This document shows, piece after piece, positions 43,426-54,984 of a stretch of DNA of 64,000 nucleotides (positions are counted from its first letter, which is position 1; each line of letters starts with the position of its first letter). The DNA is taken from positions 8,017,837-8,081,836 of the forward strand of contig NC_134158.1 in NCBI RefSeq assembly GCF_033958435.1, written 5' to 3'. The notes under the pieces were generated by a model that did no database searches, was not told where the DNA came from, and saw only the letters and a list, made by a program, of their open reading frames with translations. The position numbers were made by a program, and so were the translations under genes. Source of the stretch: Carettochelys insculpta. Lineage: Eukaryota; Chordata; Testudines; Carettochelyidae.

Positions 43426-46275
43426 ATATCATTATCATCAATAACCGTGGGCTTAGCGCCCGTTGGTGTCTGATGCCTCTCTCACTATTTCCTTCCATCT
43501 TTCCCTATCCAGTGCAGAGTGACTTAGTTTCTGTAGACTAGCTTTGCACCAATCTACTACATCATCTACCCATTGTCTGTGGGGTCTGCCTCTCTTATTT
43601 GAACCTTCCATTATGCCGGATACCAGGGTCTTGATTTTTCGTTTGTCGTCCATTCTGCAAATGTGTCCAAATAGTTGTAGCTTCTGTTTTATAACCTTCT
43701 GCAGCAGGTTCTCTTTTGGCGTATCTTCTATATAATTCCTGATTGGTGACCTTCTGCATCCATCCTATTCTCAGAATCTTTCCATAACAACTCGTTTTGA
43801 ACGCCAATATTCCTCTCTTCCAATCTTTGATTGTCACCCGTCTCACATCCGTACAACATGCTGCTGAATACACACGTTTTCAAAACGCCCAGCTTCATTC
43901 TTAAGCAAATCGCTTTGCTTTTCCAGATCTTATCCATCGCCTTCAAACTCGCTCTTGCTTTCGCTATTCTAGTCGCTATTTCCTTCTTCCAGTCTAGATC
44001 ATACCTTATGTTGCTCCCCAGATATGTGAACTTCTCTTCAGTTTCTAGTTGAATACCATCCACACTGATCTTCCTTCCTATTTCCTTATCTGCAAATACC
44101 ATTGTTTTTGTTTTATTGATGATCACAATCAGTCTGTACCACTTCTCTTCTTTGTTTAGTACCTGCACTGTTTTCACTAGCTTCTCCTCATCTTCCTCAA
44201 GGATAACTATATCATCCGCGAACCTCAAGTTGTTAATTCTTTTCCTGTGCACAGATATCCCCTCTACCTCTTCCTTGATCTTGCCCGTCGCTCTCTCCAG
44301 GTGTGCGATGAAGATACTTGGCCATATTGGATCTCCTTGTCTCGTACCTCCACTTGTGTTAAACCAACTTCCCAACTCCCCGCATGTTTTCACCACTGCC
44401 TCCGCATTATCATTGATATACTTCAACAACCATATTAGTCTGCTACCCACTCCGTATGACTCCAACACCGCCCAAGTCACTTTCTGATCTATACTGTCAA
44501 ATGCCTTTTGAAAATCAACGAAGCAAGCGTGTACGTTTTTTTTCTTTCGTCAAGCTTTCTCTGCTATCAGTCTGAGTGCCAATATCTGCTGTATGGTACT
44601 TCTGTCTTTTCTGAAACCCACTTACTCATCTTCTATGTGTTCTCCTATCTGCGATCTTAATCTCTCAGTCAGTATGATCATCAGCACCTTACCTAGATGA
44701 CTCGTTAGGGCAACCGTTCTGTAGTTCTTGCACTCCAATGTACTTCCTTTCTTAGTCATTTCACTGCTTTTTCTACTTCCTCCTTTGAAATATTCGTTTC
44801 ATTCTCGATGCTCGGGGGAGATATCTCTTTCAATTCTTCAATCAGTCTCTGAGACACTCGAGTCCAACTGTTCTTTGTATAGATCAGTGCAATATCTCGT
44901 CCATCGCTGCACAATCTTGTCTCTGTTTATGAGCACTTCTTCGTTCTCATCTTTGATCGCCATCTGCTTCAGTTCCATTTCCTATTAATATTCCTAACTG
45001 TCTTATATACCTCCCTGGTCTTACACTCACTGTAGTACCTCTCGATATCTTCGCATTGCTCCTCTAACCATTTCTTCTTATCCTTTCTGGCTGCTTTCCT
45101 TACCTCTTTGCATTTCATGCTATATTGATGTTCTGCCATCTCAGACACACGTCTTCTGATCTTCAGCGCTCTCTTCTCTTGAACCAACTTCAGTGTCTTC
45201 TGGGTAATCCACTTCTCATTGATATTCTCTTCTTCTGGAACAGTCTGCTCAATTGCCTCTTCTATAGCAGTGACTATCCCTGCGACTCTCTTATCTAGCT
45301 CTTTCTCTGTGCCGATATTCTTAATCTTCTCTTCGAGCGCTGCTCTGTATGCATTCCCTGTTTCTTCCTCACGTAGCCTCGCCGTGTCTCTTCTTTTCTT
45401 AAACTCTGTCTTACATTTTCTTTTGAGTTTTATCTTGATGTTTGCGATCACTAGACTGTGGTCTGAGTCTATATCCGCTCCTTGGAAAGTTCGGCACTGC
45501 TGTACATCTTCTTCTTATCAAAATCATATCTATCATGTTCTTGGACTTCCCGTCATTCAATCGCTATGTCCACTTCCTACAGTCCTTTTGTTGGAATCTC
45601 ATGTTGCAAATCACCATCTCATGCTCTGTAGCAAACTGTAACAGTTTCCCACCTGGTTTGTTTCTTTCTCCATATCCAAACCTTCCTGTGACTCTCTCCC
45701 AACCTTCATTATCTGTTCCAATCTTCGCGTTCCAATCTCCTTCGATGATCAGCACATCTTTCTTCGGTATCTCCCCCACTGTCTTTGTCAAGTCTTTATA
45801 CAATAGCTCAATCTCTTCCTCCGTCCTGTCTGACTTGGGTGCATACACCTGAATGACTGAGTCTGAAGCAGTGGGTCTGTCCCACGAAAGCTCACCTAAT
45901 AAACTATTTTGCTAGTCTTTAAAGTGCTACTTGACTGCTTTTTGTTCTGAATGACTGAGATGTTGAGTGGTTTTTGCTTCGAATTGCACAACTATCATTC
46001 TTGCACTCACCGGTTTGTATCCTAATAATGCTCTTCTAGCTGTTTTGCTAAGAAGGAATCCAACTCCTGCTTCATGCTGCGTTTCGTTTCCTGACCAAAT
46101 GACTTTGCAACCACATATCTCTCCTGATGCCGTCCAACGCATCTCTGCCGGTCCAAGTGTATCACATTGGTATCTCTCCCTTGCCTTCTGAAGCAGCTCT
46201 ACTTTTCCAGTTGCCCACAGTGTTCGGATGTTCCATGTTCCAATGGAGATGACATTGAACTCCCTAGTGTCTGCT
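43426..46275 (-). mobile_element. Nearly full-length RTE-type LINE, broken
   Basis: The minus strand carries an endonuclease (46260-45560; WNIRTL, then IIEGDWNAKIGTDNEGWE), a linker (45451-44969), a reverse transcriptase (44480-43728; GGTRQGDPIWPS, then NNLRFADDIVILEED) and a C-terminal GRPHRQWVDDVVDWCKASLQ region ending near 43455. The 3' end has an atcattatcatcaat microsatellite tail (43428-43442), as RTE elements do. Stops and frameshifts near 44500-44960 and elsewhere break the single ORF, so this copy is inactive. A short retroposon is inserted in its endonuclease. Confidence 0.88.
45862..45946 (+). mobile_element. 85-bp retroposon with a perfect 13-bp target duplication
   Basis: The insert reads gcagtgggtctgtcccacga near its start and ends gactgctttttgtt. 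It is flanked by ctgaatgactgag at 45849-45861 and 45947-45959, and removing it restores the RTE endonuclease sequence. It corresponds to one right-hand arm of the foldback family at 12592 and 14194, without the long terminal extension. Confidence 0.92.
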
Positions 46276-46677
46276 TTTCTTTGTGAATTAATTTATGATT
46301 TGTCTATAGGTCGAAGTGCCATAGTTTTCATGAAATAGTGCAGACCCTGTATGCACAGTCTTAAATGGTTAGGAAATAACTTACCTTAATTTTACTTGAG
46401 TCGATTGCTTGAATTCAGAGTGTCTACACAGGGGTTTGCACTGGATTTACTGAACCACTCAGCTAAATTGGACCAAGTTTGTGCATACAACAGCCCCAAC
46501 ATTAAGATTAATTCTATCAGATTGGAACCCACCTAGTGTAACTAATCAAACACATGCATGAAATCACATTCAGGTCTCTGTTTAACAGGAAATGGCTTTT
46601 GATAACAGTATAATAAAGCTTTTGGCTCAACACTGGACACTGTAGAATTATCAGAAGTTTATTTATTTCTTCCGTAG

Positions 46678-46959
46678 GTTTGGGCCCTGCTCCTGTCATT
46701 TCTGTGGAGGGACATCAGGACGGAGGGATCCGGCTGGTGTGTCGATCATCCGGATGGTACCCAGAGCCTGAGGCTCAGTGGAGAGATCACCAGGGGCAGC
46801 GCTTACCATTGGCCTCTGAAACTGTCTCCCCCAAGGACAGCGGCCTGTTTCAAACAGAGATTACCATTGTTATAGCAGAAGAGTCCAATCAGAAACTGTC
46901 CTGCTGTGTGAGGAACCACCGTGTCAACCAGGAGAAAGAGTCAGCGATTTCCATAGCAG
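46678..46959 (+). CDS. Butyrophilin-like gene, IgC exon
   Basis: 282 bp, phase 1 on both sides (acceptor ttccgtag, AG at 46676-46677; donor gtcagt at 46960). It encodes a C-set-like immunoglobulin domain beginning GLGPAPVISVEG, with the B-strand Cys in RLVCRSSGWYPEPEAQWRD, a segment in which GWYPEP is a BTN hallmark, and the F-strand Cys in KLSCCVRNH. The 282-bp length is the family standard. It forms the membrane-proximal extracellular domain. Confidence 0.95.
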
Positions 46960-48058
46960 GTCAGTTGCCGTCCGCGCTGTGTATGGATAGACTGAGATGC
47001 TGCAGACAGGAGCTGAGAGTACAGGTTGCACCTCCCTGGTCCAGCACCCTTGGGACCTGCATGGTCGCAAACGAGGTGTTTTGCTCGACCAAGGCAGGTT
47101 AATGTCCTCTGATTCCCACTCCTTGGCTGCCCTTGTGGCCACAAATCCCAGCTCCCACTGGCTTCCCAGCCCTCTGAACCCATGTGGCTGCTGGCTCTGG
47201 CTCTGGCTGCAGCCCCAGCTTGCCCTCCTGCCTGGGCTCTCTGGTGCAGGAGCAATGTTGTCAAACCAGAACGTGCTGGTTTTAGGGGGTGGAGCCTGTA
47301 TTTATCATCATGTCTCCTCGTTAGTAGCCTGAATCTTCAAGGTGCTGAGCATGTCTGGTAAAGTTCTGAGCAAACCCGCGTCTGTTTAAGGGTGGGATTT
47401 TCAGCTCATGTTTGCAGACTAGCGGGCTCTGCAGCAAAGCGATCAGGATCAGGGCTGGTCCACTGGTCAATTCATGGCAATTTGGGGTGTAACTCTGCCT
47501 CTCACTGGCCTGCCGGGCACTGCTGCCTGCACCGACAGTTCTGTCTTAGGCTTCAGTCCACCCTGCTTTGAAACCCGAACTGATCAACATGCACCAGCGA
47601 AGTGTTCGATCACTACTGCAGGGTCCCTTCACCCAGGTAGTGCGCAGCAGACTAGTGCGAGGTACATTATTTTTTGTCAAATTCCAAATTTCTTGGTCAA
47701 GGAGGAGTTACGGTCCAGACTCCAGAGAATATAATAAGGTAAAATAAGTAAATAAAGAGTTTGGGGTGTATTCAAAAGTTTCTGGTCACCCACATTTGGT
47801 TCACACTCCACCTACTGTCTATCCCTGGCCTCGGGGATGTTCAAATTGACACCAGTTGGAGGTAGGTTTGGCACAGCAGAGTCCTTTCCTATCCCCCTAA
47901 CACACCCCCGCCCATTGAGTAACCATGTTGGATTAACAACATAAAAGTGTCACATCTACCTGTGTATTTTCCTGTGTAGTCAGAGTCCCCACTGGCCCAG
48001 TGTCCTGCCTTCCTGCTGCACATATTTGCTCCCAAGTCAAGGGCACTCTCTCTTGCAG
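46960..48058. other. Intron 3; no gene seen
   Basis: 1.1 kb without a recognisable exon or transposon end. Confidence 0.6.
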
Positions 48059-48175
48059 GGCTGTTTTTCCCAAGGATCAATCCCTGGCTGGTGGCTCTGG
48101 CTGTGATCCTGCCTCTGCTGGCTGTTCTCATCCCCCTGGCCAGTTACTGCTTCTGGAGACAGCACAGAGCAAAAG
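48059..48175 (+). CDS. Butyrophilin-like gene, transmembrane exon
   Basis: 117 bp, phase 1 on both sides (acceptor ctctcttgcag, donor gtgaag at 48176). It encodes a short linker FFPRINP, a hydrophobic span WLVALAVILPLLAVLIPLAS, then a basic stop-transfer sequence ending FWRQHRAK. This gives a type I topology with the B30.2 domain in the cytoplasm. Confidence 0.93.
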
Positions 48176-49839
48176 GTGAAGTAAGGAGAGTCGGGCAGGC
48201 AGGAGGGTGAACGTGTGGGGGGCGAGAGAGATTAGTAGCGGCGTTGGGATTAGTGGGTTTTGATTTTGTTCAGAGGAGTTGCAGGCAGCAGGAGCTGGGC
48301 TGAGGGTGACGGGGGACCTGAATAAATTATGACTTTGTCTGAAGTGAATCAAGTGGTTTCACCTCTCAGCTCTCACTGGAGAGTCCAACTGAATGTGAGT
48401 GTGAACTGTTCCCTGGGGATCAGCATTGCTGAGTGTGAAATGCCGTGTTGGGCCCAGTGGGCTGGGCTTGGAGCTGGTGTTCCCTGTGTGCTGAGCACTT
48501 GGGTGGCCTCTCAGGTGAGAGTCAGGTGCCACCCAGCTGATTAGCAGAGTGCTCACAGTCACCAGCCTGTGTTTGTATGGGTGGTGCACATCCACTCACA
48601 CCTTGGTGCACAGAACAAAATTTCTTCCACCCAGGGATGGAAAAAGTCAGCGGAAACAGTGCTTGGAGCACTAACATGTGGAACTTAAGTTCTTGCAGGA
48701 AGCCAGAAAGTGTAAGATGTGTTTCTTAGGGCCCAGCCCCACTCCCCCATTTGGCTTGCAGCTAGGAGCTGTGAGTGAGGAAAGCAGTGGCTGTGCCCAT
48801 GCAAAGGTTAGGAGTTACCTGGGTTACACCTGCGACAGGAGCAGGACAATGAACTCTCTGCTGTAGCATAAGTGCTCAGATGCGGGTTTTTCAACTCACA
48901 GAGGCCAGAAATTGGCCTTTAGCGATCTCGGTGTTTATAGGGAGCTGGGGTTTGAAAGTTGGTTTAGGGGTCTGGATGCAATTTCTGTTTAACTTCATTG
49001 GCACCGAATATAGAAACTCCCTAAGGCAGCTGTGAAAGTCCTACCCAGAGGATTCTCTTTCCTGAAGCACTGTGAGCTTTATGTCAAAGTGTACCACTGT
49101 CGGCAGGACTGGGAAGGGGAAGTGCCTGTTACAAGGATTTCCCCGTGAAGACGAAAGCAGGTAATTCAGAGGAGCAGAGAGGAGCTGTGCTTTGTGCCTG
49201 TGAACGGGGGAACTGGGTTTGGTACCTTTAGAACTGTCACCTATTCATCCTGTTAGCACCAGAATCAGAGAGGTTTATTGGAGGCTTTACAAATACAGTA
49301 TTTGGGTTGAGTCCAATTTTAGGTACCAGGACTCACTCATTTTGAGTGGTGTGTAAAGTTTGTGTCTGTGCCTAGAGAACCAGGTTGGGCTCATTTCCAA
49401 ACACTAAGCACTCAGAACAATTAACTGTCACTGTCTTGGTCCCTGGACCTCTCGGAGGATTCTCCACGCCACCTGTACTGGTGAGCGCGGTGGCTTGCAT
49501 TGCTGTAACACAAACACACATAGTAACTGCACAACTGATCTGGGATGCTGGTCAGTCTGGACACACAATGGTTTAGCTCAGGCTGTGCTGGGTACATGCG
49601 GGTTACCTGTTTCTTCCTAGCTTTCACTTTCCCCAGGAGCATGTACCACCCACAAGGCTGGGAACTGGCCTGGGCTGGGGGTGCAGAGACCTCCACAGAT
49701 GGACCTGACCATGTCTCTTCATTTGCCCATCTATTGCTTCTGTATTTCACAGCTACAGCAGAGCTGCATGAAACAGCAACGTGGACCTCACCATCAAGAA
49801 GATGCAATGAAATCTCACCTCTCACCCTTCTTGTTCTAG
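48176..49839. other. Intron 4; no gene seen
   Basis: Short overlapping open frames only. No recognisable repeat end was noted. Confidence 0.5.
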
Positions 49840-49872
49840 AGACTCTGCAATTTGAATGGGAGGGCTAGGAAG
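49840..49872 (+). pseudogene. Dead copy of the 33-bp stalk exon
   Basis: This aligns position for position with the two live 33-bp exons downstream and has a good acceptor (ttgttctag). The donor GT is CT (49873-49874), and TAG falls in frame at 49865-49867. The following intron phrase (cagtgtctgggccagtta) is shared with the next copy, so it belongs to the same tandem series of about 126-bp units. It cannot be spliced in as a coding exon. Confidence 0.85.
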
Positions 49873-49967
49873 CTCAGTGTCTGGGCCAGTTACATTAACT
49901 GATGCAGGGGTGGTTGCCATAAATATGACTGTGTGAAATCTCACCTCTCCTGCTTTTCTTTTTCTAG

Positions 49968-50000
49968 AGACCCTGCTGTCTGAGCACAAGAGAGAGAAAG
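49968..50000 (+). CDS. Butyrophilin-like gene, stalk exon 1 (33 bp)
   Basis: The acceptor is ctttttctag (AG at 49966-49967) and the donor gtcagt at 50001; phase 1 on both sides. It encodes ETLLSEHKREK, one of the small heptad-like exons that build the cytoplasmic juxtamembrane stalk of BTN proteins. It is the second of three tandem copies. Inclusion in mRNA is inferred from intact splice sites. Confidence 0.85.
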
Positions 50001-50093
50001 GTCAGTGTCTGGGCCAGTTATATTAACTGATGCAGGCGTTTTTGCCATAAACCTGACTGTGAAATCTTACCTCTCCTGCTATTCTTTTTCTAG

Positions 50094-50126
50094 AGACCCT
50101 GCTGTCTGAGCACAAGAGAGAGAAAG
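50094..50126 (+). CDS. Butyrophilin-like gene, stalk exon 2 (33 bp)
   Basis: Identical coding sequence to 49968-50000, with the same acceptor and donor, 126 bp further on. The intron between the twins is 93 bp. Because each is 33 bp and phase 1, either or both can be included without changing frame. The product would have a second ETLLSEHKREK. Confidence 0.85.
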
Positions 50127-51449
50127 GTCAGTGTCTGGACCACTTACATTAACTGCTATTAAGTTATCCGTGTAAACATAACACACTTCTCAGCACAGTT
50201 CGGTGATGTGCAGCCTGTGGGTCCATGGGCCCCTGCGACTGTGCTGAAGATTTCCAAAGGGGTCTGCATCTCTGTTCAAAGTTAGGGGTCTGGAAATGAG
50301 CAAAGGTTGAACCCATGGCCTTAGAGGCTGTGCTACAGCTCTGCCGCTGAAAGGAAGGCAGCGTGTCTGCTGTTAGCTGGCAGGAGAGAGCTCACCTGCC
50401 AGTCAGAAACTTCCATCCCCAACTAGCTGCAGCAGCTTTGGCAGCAGGAGACTTTTCTGCTGACAAAGGGCTGTGGCACCAGTGCTTTCCATTGGCAAAA
50501 TGTCTCTGGTTCGGGAGTGTGTGTTTTTCTTAACAACTCTGATTGACAAAAGTGCAAATAGTGACAAATTGTCCTGGGAAAGGTTTCAGTGTCACCATCC
50601 CAACCTCACCGTGCTGAGTGTGAGCAGCCAGCGTCACTGCCTGCAGACTCAGGCAGATCTCCCTGGGCTGGTGCACTGGCTACACCCAGATCACTTGCTC
50701 AGTGTCCTCCTCAGACCCAGAGAGGCTGCACACTTTTGTGTTGGGTTAAAGGCCCAGAGCAGTGTAACAGGCTCCAGGCGGGGGCAGACTCCTCCTCTGC
50801 AGGCAGAGCAGAAAACTGCTGCCGGCTGCCCTCTGAGATCCCCCTCAAGCCCTTTTGTAGCTCAGGGGTCTCAAACGTCAGTCCTGGCACCACTAATGGT
50901 CCACAGCCACCTTGCAAGTGGGCCGTGAGCTCAGGGATTCCCCCTGCCCCCAACAATGGAGAACCTACACTGGCACTTCAGCCTTGGGCCCCGGCCCTGT
51001 GAGCTTAGAGCGCCAGCAGTGGCCTCCTGCTGGGGTGTGGGAGGCGTGTAAACAGCCCTGAGCCTGGCTGGATTCAGGTCATGGCGGGAGCAAGCAGCTC
51101 TATGCACTGCCAGTGCCCCTCACCCAGCTAGGGGAGCAGCAGGCACAGATGTGCAGCCTGGAGGCTTTCCCCATTGCTCCCATTGGCTGCAGTTCTGGAC
51201 TCACAACCAATAGGAACAGCGGGAGTCCATGCCTGGGACACGGTGCCTGGGAATAGCAGGGGGGTGTGATGCCAGGTAGGTGCTCCCCCATCCCCCTTGT
51301 GCCCAGACCCTGCACCTCCATCCTCCTGATGTACACCCCTCCCACTGAGCCCCTGCCTCCCAGCCCGTGTCTGTACCCTCCCCCCACCAGACTGTGCTCC
51401 CCCCTCACTCCCACAGCCTCCCCTCCCCCCGCCAGACTTGCTACCTGTC
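50127..51449. other. Intron sequence; no gene seen
   Basis: Overlapping open frames of up to 150 codons on both strands, with no recognisable domain. Confidence 0.5.
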
Positions 51450-51735
51450 TGCTCCTGCACCTGCCCACCCTGGCCAAAGCCCCGACCTCCAGCCTGCTCC
51501 TGCACCCACCCACCCTGGCCAAAGCCCCGACCTCCAGCCTGCTCCTGCACCCACCCACCCTGGCCAAAGCCCCGACCTCCAGCCTGCTCCTGCACCCACC
51601 CACCCTGGCCAAAGCCCCGACCTCCAGCCTGCTCCTGCACCCACCCACCCTGGCCAAAGCCCCGACCTCCAGCCTGCTCCTGCACCCACCCACCCTGGCC
51701 AAAGCCCCGACCTCCAGCCTGCTCCTGCACCCTCC
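51450..51735. repeat. Minisatellite, 45-bp unit
   Basis: The phrase aaagccccgacctccagcct starts at 51476, 51521, 51566, 51611, 51656 and 51701, a strict 45-bp period with near-identical units. As 45 is divisible by three, five or six frames stay open for 100-250 codons on both strands, including Pro-rich plus-strand and Gly-rich minus-strand frames. These are artefacts of the repeat. Confidence 0.95.
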
Positions 51736-52056
51736 TCCTGCCATACGCCCTCTACCCAGCCCACAGCTGCACATTTCTCCCCTTCCCACCCTCAGCGCTC
51801 TCCTGCGCCGGCCCTTCTGGCCAGACACCCCCTGCAGCACTCAGCCTCCCTCCCCATTCCACTCCCAGGCACCGAACCCCTCATTGCTGGCCTCATCCCA
51901 GAGGCCCACAAAATCTAACCTGGGACCCAAAGAGTTTCAGGCCTGCGGGAAGCCATGGACCTTGTTCTTCCCTCCCTCCTGTCTCTGCGTCCCCTCCCGT
52001 GAGGATGGAGCACCAGGGAGTGAGGTGTATCAGTACTAGGCCACATCAGTAGAGAG

Positions 52057-52386
52057 CAGTGGCCCCCAACCCAAAAAAGATTCCCCACCCCTGCCATAAA
52101 TAGAACATTGAAACCTGGTTTGGGGCACACATTAATATTTTACTTTAATTAAAAAGGAAGTTTGGTAGCCAACAGGATGAAGTTAAAGCTCTTACTCTGT
52201 TTAATCATTTTGCTGAACAATATTTCCTCTCTTACCGGTTATCTGTGTTTCCTTACGTTGTAACTCCAGTAACCCAATACGAGTATTTAGGTATTTAGAG
52301 GTAGGAGGAGGCATTTTTGTCATCTTGAGCGGGCCACCGAAAGGTTTCCATGGAGCATGTTTGGCCCACAAGTTTGAGAACCACTG
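52057..52386. mobile_element. Non-autonomous hAT-like element
   Basis: The left end is cagtggcccccaaccc and the right end aagtttgagaaccactg. The interior is AT-rich and non-coding. The flanking octamers match poorly, consistent with age. Confidence 0.7.
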
Positions 52387-54834
52387 TTGCAGGGGTTATA
52401 CAAGGAGATGGTCTGGGAACAAAGAGGATATGTCAGGGCAGGGCCACACATGCCAGCACTGCTGAGATTCTGGGCTGGGCTGCTGCTAACAGGCACCCAG
52501 GGAACGGCTGCTGTAACTAAAGGCATCAGCTAAATGAGGAAAACTCACTGCCGTCATGGAATGTGTAACTACAGTTTCACATGTTGCTTTCCTTTCATAC
52601 AGCTCATGCTGTATCCAGCAGGGATCGCAATCACCACCACTTTCAAATGCCTCCAGCCCCCTTCCTTCCCCCCCCACTCCAAACACGTACTCTGGCTATT
52701 CACCCAACTGACCCAACAGGGTTCTGACCAGACTGGGGCTGGCCTGGGATGGGATGGGAGGGTAAGAACCCTGATGGCAGCAGCTGGCTGAAGAGGAAGC
52801 AAGAAGCCTGGCTCACTGAAGCGTGGCGAGGGACTGCTAACCCCGACTCCAACCACACACTTACCCCTAAATCCTCTGCCTGAGATCGCTGCCTCGGCCT
52901 GGGTCCTGAGGGATCAAATGGAGATTGCAGGGGCAGTCAGGCTTCTATACTTGTCACAAAGCCAGGAGGTTTCTGCCCACTGATGTCTAGAACGTGCCTT
53001 CAAATGCTGGGGCTGATGTACCTGATTGTCAGTAGCTATCCTGGTGCAGACAGAGGGAAAGGATCACTGAGTTCAGTTGTGGGGGGGGTCCCCTTCACTC
53101 AGGGGAAAGGAAAGGGAGACAGCCCCTTGAGCTTACTCAGGATTTCTATGTCCCCAGTACAACACTGGCCATGAAAGAGCTCAGCTGAGCACCCCAGTGT
53201 GTGTTGCTTTCTGCCGGTAGAACAATGACTCCAACGAATTTGCAATAATCGAATTAAATCTTCTGCCTTGTAACTCCCCTGTGCTGTCATTCACTTCCAG
53301 CTGCACACCGAGCTGTGAGGCCCCTGTGTTCATGCACTGGAAGGGAGAATCCCAGATTTTATACCAAGTAGACCCTGTAATGGGGAGAACTCGCCAGTGT
53401 AGCATCTCTAGCTGGTGGCATGGGAATCAGCTCACCCAGCTTCTGAGAGCCTTGTTCTGGCCCGCAGCTCACCTTCCATTCAGACCCACGTCCTTCCCTG
53501 ACCACAGAGCCTGGCTCTCTGCTACTGCCTCACTCTGGGGTCCTCCCCTCCCAGGGAACCTCAAGCCCCTTTTCCTCACTTTGTCTCAGTGACCCACGGA
53601 TAGTCTTCATCTAGCCCTTACCTCCGGGACACACTGCAGTGTGAAGTGGCTGCTCGTATGGGCAGAGAGTTGGCCTAGAGCTCCCCTGATCAGAATGCCC
53701 CCGGCTCACCTGCCCTTCCCCAGCGCTGCTCTGTCCACAATACCCAGCTCCAGCAAACAGGTAGATGCCCGTCCAGCCAGGGCTGGAGCCGAGAGCGTGT
53801 TCACCCTGGCCAGCCATCTCTTTTATACGGCCCTCCTGGGCTCCGATTGGGGTGACCATCCATCCCGTTTTCAGCGGGACAGCCCTGTAATTCGGGTGCC
53901 ATTCTGATTTATTTTGCACAAGGGGCCAATTGCCCCGTATTTCACAGGGTTCATTGGCCTCGCCCACCTAAGGGATCTGGGAATCAGAGTGTGCGGTAAC
54001 TCCACTGCTGCCGGGCTTCTGCCAGCAGGGGCTGGAGCTGAGCCGGGGCTGCTGGAGTTGTAGCGGGAGCTGCGGAGGGTGTGAACTGGGGCTTCAGTGT
54101 GTTGGATGCAGGGCCTGGGTGTCAGGGGTTAGAGCGGGAGCCGGGAGTGGAGTCAGAGCCATGGGGGGTTGAGGGGGCTGTGGAGGTTGGAGCAGGAGCC
54201 CAGGGCAGGGGAGGTGGGATTGCAGTGGGGCTACTGGAGCCGGGGACAGGGACGGGGATGGGGACGGCGGGAGGCAGAGCTGGAGCTACGGAGGGTTTGA
54301 ACCAGGCTGCGGAGGTTGGAGCAGGGGCCGGAGCAGGGGTCGGGGGTGTGGAGCAGGGCTGCCAGAGCTGGGGCCAGGGCCCGGGGGGCTGGAGCCGCAG
54401 CCTCGGGGGGTTGAGTGTGGGGGTTGACTCTGCAGTGGTGGGGGCTGCCACCCACAGCTCGGGGAAGCCAGGAGTTTCACTGGTGGGGCAGCAGCCCTGT
54501 TCCCGGTGCCCCAGATAGGGCGACCATCCGTCCTGTTTTGGCCAGGATGGGGGTCATTCCCTATGTCCTGGATTTGGCCAGGGGAGATGTGGTCCCCCAG
54601 CTCTGATTGGCTGCCACAAGCCTTCCCTGGTTACTTCCCAGGACAACCCTTGCCCATGGTCTGTTTTAACCTGTCTTCACCAGTGCAGATCAACCGCCCT
54701 GTCACAGACCCCCATGGGAGATGTTCAGAGCTCTCCCTATGAACCGAGAGTCAATGTGGGTTAGGTGGGATCTTACTGAACAGCCTCTTTATTCTTTTCA
54801 CACCTTCACTTGTTTCTCTTTTGTTTGCTTTTAG
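52387..54834. other. Intron sequence with dispersed repeats; no gene seen
   Basis: 53848-53950 and 54518-54620 are two further copies of the ggcgaccatcc repeat seen at 15065. 54040-54480 is G-rich with gggctggagcc-type phrases. Open frames here are composition-driven. Confidence 0.5.
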
Positions 54835-54855
54835 AGAAGCTGCAGGGTGAACTCG
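54835..54855 (+). CDS. Butyrophilin-like gene, stalk exon 3 (21 bp heptad exon)
   Basis: The acceptor is tgcttttag (AG at 54833-54834) and the donor gtaagt at 54856; phase 1 on both sides. It encodes EKLQGEL, a single heptad. 21-bp heptad exons are characteristic of BTN genes between the transmembrane and B30.2 exons. Confidence 0.85.
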
Positions 54856-54957
54856 GTAAGTCGTCTTTTATTGCTAATGTAAACCTGGTTACAAACTTGT
54901 CTCCTATTTGAGGTGTCCGTGTTCAAGTCTCATCTCTCGGTCTGTGTTTGGTTGCAG

Positions 54958-54984
54958 AGTGGAGAAGAGCCCTACTAAATGCAG
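54958..54984 (+). CDS. Butyrophilin-like gene, stalk exon 4 (27 bp)
   Basis: The acceptor is tttggttgcag (AG at 54956-54957) and the donor gtaaat at 54985; phase 1. It encodes EWRRALLNA, which joins in frame to VDVTLDPDTA of the B30.2 exon. A WRRA-like exon directly before B30.2 is usual in BTN genes. Confidence 0.85.

Noticed and set aside
51100..52052. Overlapping open frames of 100-257 codons on both strands
   Set aside because: They are produced by the 45-bp minisatellite, whose period is a multiple of three.
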